Of a stretch of DNA of 64,000 nucleotides, positions 46,858 to 64,000 are shown piece by piece. Each line of letters begins with the position of its first letter. Within the stretch, counting starts at the first letter, position 1. The stretch comes from Hirudinaria manillensis (taxonomy: Eukaryota > Annelida > Clitellata > Hirudinida > Hirudinidae): positions 4,117,001-4,181,000 of the forward strand of contig CM067538.1 of assembly GCA_034509925.1 (NCBI GenBank), in the 5' to 3' direction. Under the pieces are notes generated by a model. It was not told the DNA's origin. It saw nothing but the letters and a program-made list of their open reading frames with translations, and did no database searches. The translations under genes and the position numbers were made by a program.

Positions 46858-49224
46858 TTATTGAAAAAAGATCAGAATAATCTGAGACAAACTATGAACT
46901 CTCGGTGATATGAGGTCAATTTAAGAGTTTCGAAGTCTTTCGACGAGTTAAAAACAGAGTAAAATCAATTCGAGCAATGAAGTAAGTACATGCAAGAAAT
47001 GAAAATGCAATTTAAAAAAATACATGTAGGAGCATAATGGGTCACAAGACAAATATAGAAAACCATATATAAAAATTAAAACAGTATCTAGTACTGTTTC
47101 AGTAAATAGTATCCTTTATGCGAATTTGAACAATGTTTTTTTTAGATTTTATTCATGTCGTTAATTATTGGAGTGAAATAATGTTATAATGATGGTTGTT
47201 AATTAATAAAATAACATTTGCGTTGAATTCATCGCTCGTTCTTGTTCGTTGATGTTTGGTTTCAATCGCGATTTTGAGGAGGTATTTCTGACCTTTCTGA
47301 TTTTGGCTAAAAGTACATGTTATATGTTTTTTGAAAGGTCTTTCTAAGGGGAATTCATTTATCTAACCCTTTCGTCTTTACTATTTTTTAAAATAATCCG
47401 CACATTTTTTATGTTCATCAAGCTTATCATAATTTGTTACCTTTAGGCAAATAGACATTGCTCAATTGAATTATTAAAATAAATTTTCACTGATAACATG
47501 TTTCAAGGTTGTTTTGGTGTTATTAATTTTTTAATGAAAAATATCTTTGTTTAAAAATGAGAATAAAATTTGTTGAAGCTTTTAGCTAAATTAGCTAATT
47601 AGACTTTCAGACTGCAAGAAACTAATTTTAGCAAGAAATAATAAGTATCTGATTTAAGTATGGGAAAATAAGTACAGGAAATTGCAATTATGCAATTATA
47701 TATTCATATCAGCAAACCGCTACACCGTGTCACATAAACCCAATGAAACTGTCAATGTCTTTCTCCCCCAATTGGTGGCTTAATAATAATGTGGCAACTA
47801 ATCCAAACATTCCCCTCTACACAAGGGTTTAAACTTTTATTTAAACACTACTTGATCTAATGTTTCAGAGGTAAGGTCTGCTTTTTTTAAAGGTTTTGTT
47901 TTTTTTGACATTAATTAATGTCAGCAATTAAAACTTATGAGACAAGAAAGTATATAGAGAACCACAACTTCACGAAGGCTTATCAAAAGGCTTGATAAGA
48001 GCTGAAGTGTTGGACTACCCTCTGGCAGGGTTAATATTAATTTGGTAGGGTATGCCCCAATTGGAACTCAGATTCAAACCATAATTGAATTTGGAGAATG
48101 CAGTAACTGCTTATATCTGTCCTTTTTTTTTAAATTCTAAGGGTGGGTGCCGCCAACTTTCTATGATTCTTCTTTTTAATTATTTCGGATGTTTTATTGT
48201 ATCAAAGTTTAAACAAAAACTAAAATAATATTCATAAATCTCTTATTCGGCATTGCATTGCCACTACATCGAGAATGGTCTGTCGGTAGTTCAGAAATGG
48301 CAAGAACATTATTGGATTTGATGAGCGCGAGGTTAATTTTCACTATTAAATTATATCAATTTAATTTTTATTAATATTTAATGTTTATTATAAATGCTTG
48401 AAGTTAAGTCGTCATAAATCTCAATTGATCAAACGGCAACTGCTTATGCAATTATCGAAAAAAAAAACAAATTTCAATATTGGCCAAGTACCAAGAGAAG
48501 AGATTTATGAACTGACAGTTCTAAATTGAACTGTAAATATCTTCCATAGTAATATTCGCCCCTTCGACCACCTTTAGCAGGTCGCTGGGACCCGAATAAG
48601 CATCTAGAACTTTTTAAGGCCTTGGGTGGCAGGAAGAGTTAAAACCGAACTCCATAAGAGAAGTACCTCGCCTCTCCCCCAAGGTTCAAATATAATCTTA
48701 TGTCAGAATTATGGTTGTTCTTAAGGCGCAGCCGTTTTATATTATTATTGTTATTTGAATCTGCAGTGGTATATTATTTAAGCGTGTGTTTGTCTTTTTT
48801 TATTCCAAAAGGGACGCTAGAGGGTAGCGATTTACAATATGCCTCCTCTTCAATCCGGAAGAAAAAATTCAATAAAACAGCTAAACGAATCTTCTGAATT
48901 CATATTTTGAAATATTTTATTGTAGGAATTAATATTAATAAACGTAAGAATTATTAATATAGTTAGTTTTGATCGTTTGACCTATATTTCTTCAAATATT
49001 CAAATTTTACAATTTCATTTTACAGCAGCCGTAATCCATGCTCTGAAATCTGGAAACCGCCATCTTTGTGAAAGTTGAGCGAAATATCAAAAGAAACTGA
49101 ATAGTTTCTGAACATCATTCGCTTGGGCATCTTCATCTTCATTATCATCAACATCATCAACAACATCGTTATCACAACCAAATGATGACATTCTGAAATG
49201 GATGAAGGCAGTCGCTTGCAGAAT
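46858..49224. other. Region between the transposase array and the cyclase 3' end
   Basis: No exon recognised. AATAATCCGCACATTTTT at about 47390 repeats a motif found at about 40423, on the far side of the array. A more GC-rich stretch at 48550-48690 looks like a retroelement remnant, but I cannot name it. A candidate minus-strand poly(A) signal for the cyclase (AATAAA as TTTATT) is at 48916-48921. Confidence 0.45.
48916..48921 (-). terminator. Candidate poly(A) signal of the guanylyl cyclase gene
   Basis: AATAAA on the minus strand about 300 bases after the cyclase stop codon. It could be chance in AT-rich DNA. Confidence 0.3.
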
Positions 49225-62981
<13,757 letters not shown>

Positions 62982-64000
62982 CTAAAATCAATTAACGGTT
63001 TAAAATTAATTTAATTTTAAATATTTTTTTAAATAATTAAATATTTAATTGAATTTCTTTTGTTCTTAAGCGAACTGAATTAGCTAGGTGTGATAGGTGA
63101 CAAAATGGCAAAAGACAATTCAGAGGCACAAGTTTTATAGGTTTGTTATGGATTTCTGTAGTAGAGGAGGTAGATTATGGTTTGGGTAGAGTTTGGGGAG
63201 GTTTTAGGTAGGTTTAGGGCGGAATTAAGTTAGGGTCTGAATGGATTATGTAGCAAAGGTCTCCGCCTTTGAGTTGTCTTTTGATTGTTAGTTAACCAAC
63301 ATTCGGTAATGGTTATGCTCACAAAATCAAGTATATCAATTTGAACTTAACTTACAAATATTGAAAATTTATTCAAAATCTTGCTTGAAGAAGACTTTTT
63401 TTTTTAAATGAAAACGGAGGAAATTTTAGTAGGAGATACAAATTAATAATTGTAATAAATTTAAATGCAGTTTTGTAGAGTGCAAGGAAGCTGATATCGA
63501 GATTATATTTTAAATTATGTATGTTGTGATTTAAAGTGCGGATGTGAAGATCGATTTGAATTTCTCGATGCGTTCATTATTTGACTTTGAATGATAAATA
63601 CAAACCATTATTTAGACTTAAAACAAATTGCTGCCAAAATTAAGTTTTGACGAAGGATCATCAGCTATGAGAGGATAAATTGATGTTCTACTTTCAGACA
63701 TGAATTTCCTCGATAGGTGGCATCAACCTGATGGATTTGATTCATGCCGACTCTTATGTTTGACCAAAGTTTGCTTGATGAGTAATGTTATTAATAAATA
63801 TGTAAATATTATTACATTATGTTAATATTAATATATTAATATGTAAATGTTGTTGCATGTTAATATGAAATGTGGAAATGTTATTGTTACATAAGAAGCA
63901 ATATTACATTCTATTTTCAGCGACTTGCGTTATAATGTTGTCGGAAGGTTACACACAAATTTATTCCAATTATATACAAGCACTTTAATTAATAATAATT
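62982..64000. other. Upstream cyclase intron or flank; no exon recognised
   Basis: The acceptor at 62982-62983 shows that at least one more upstream cyclase exon exists. Nothing in this last kilobase has convincing similarity to the ligand-binding domain. It is AT-rich, with a G-rich stretch at 63165-63240. Confidence 0.5.

Noticed and set aside
63640..63760. Possible upstream cyclase exon ending SHESNPSG or MNQIHQ
   Set aside because: No similarity to the ligand-binding domain and no supported splice phase.

Overview
This is an AT-rich, intron-rich metazoan nuclear contig. The evidence is spliced genes with GT-AG introns, an RNA polymerase II subunit, a Rad6-type E2 enzyme, a Sox-type HMG-box factor and a membrane guanylyl cyclase, plus very many (ATG)n, (AAT)n and tetranucleotide microsatellites. 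Nothing suggests prokaryotic or organellar DNA. It looks like an invertebrate, but the sequence alone does not fix the phylum.

Layout: (1) 0.9-4.7 kb, minus strand: a complete five-exon UBE2A/UBE2B (Rad6) gene. Its fourth intron carries a young, 1.95-kb non-autonomous LTR element with matching 301-bp LTRs, a tRNA-Leu-like primer site, a polypurine tract and one ORF that starts with a SAP domain. (2) 10.4-10.8 kb, plus strand: single-exon POLR2I (Rpb9). (3) 20.2-21.6 kb, minus strand: a divergent Sox gene with an uninterrupted coding exon, a probable 5'UTR intron, a TATA box and an inverted CCAAT box. (4) 21.6-35.8 kb: gene-poor, holding a 587-bp inverted-repeat element and several minisatellites. 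(5) 35.8-39.9 kb, minus strand: an unrecognised coiled-coil gene of at least eight exons, with a second possible set of 3' exons downstream of its stop. (6) 41.6-46.9 kb: a rearranged tandem array of decayed transposase-like sequence, probably MULE-like. (7) 49.2-63.0 kb, minus strand: 17 phase-consistent exons (668 codons, 5'-partial) of a receptor guanylyl cyclase of natriuretic-peptide-receptor type. They cover the membrane-proximal ectodomain, one transmembrane helix, a kinase-homology pseudokinase, the dimerisation hinge and the full cyclase domain. Its introns hold an inverted pair of retroposon tails, an AT-only 43-bp satellite, a small inverted-repeat element and a 386-bp (ATCA)n tract.

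The genes are unrelated housekeeping, regulatory and signalling genes, and nothing indicates a functional cluster. Exon models were built by hand from splice sites, reading phase and similarity to remembered families. The exon lengths of the E2, coiled-coil and cyclase models each sum to whole codons. The best candidates for something undescribed are the SAP-ORF LTR element, the transposase array with a 46-bp hairpin difference between copies, and the inverted retroposon pair flanking two cyclase exons.
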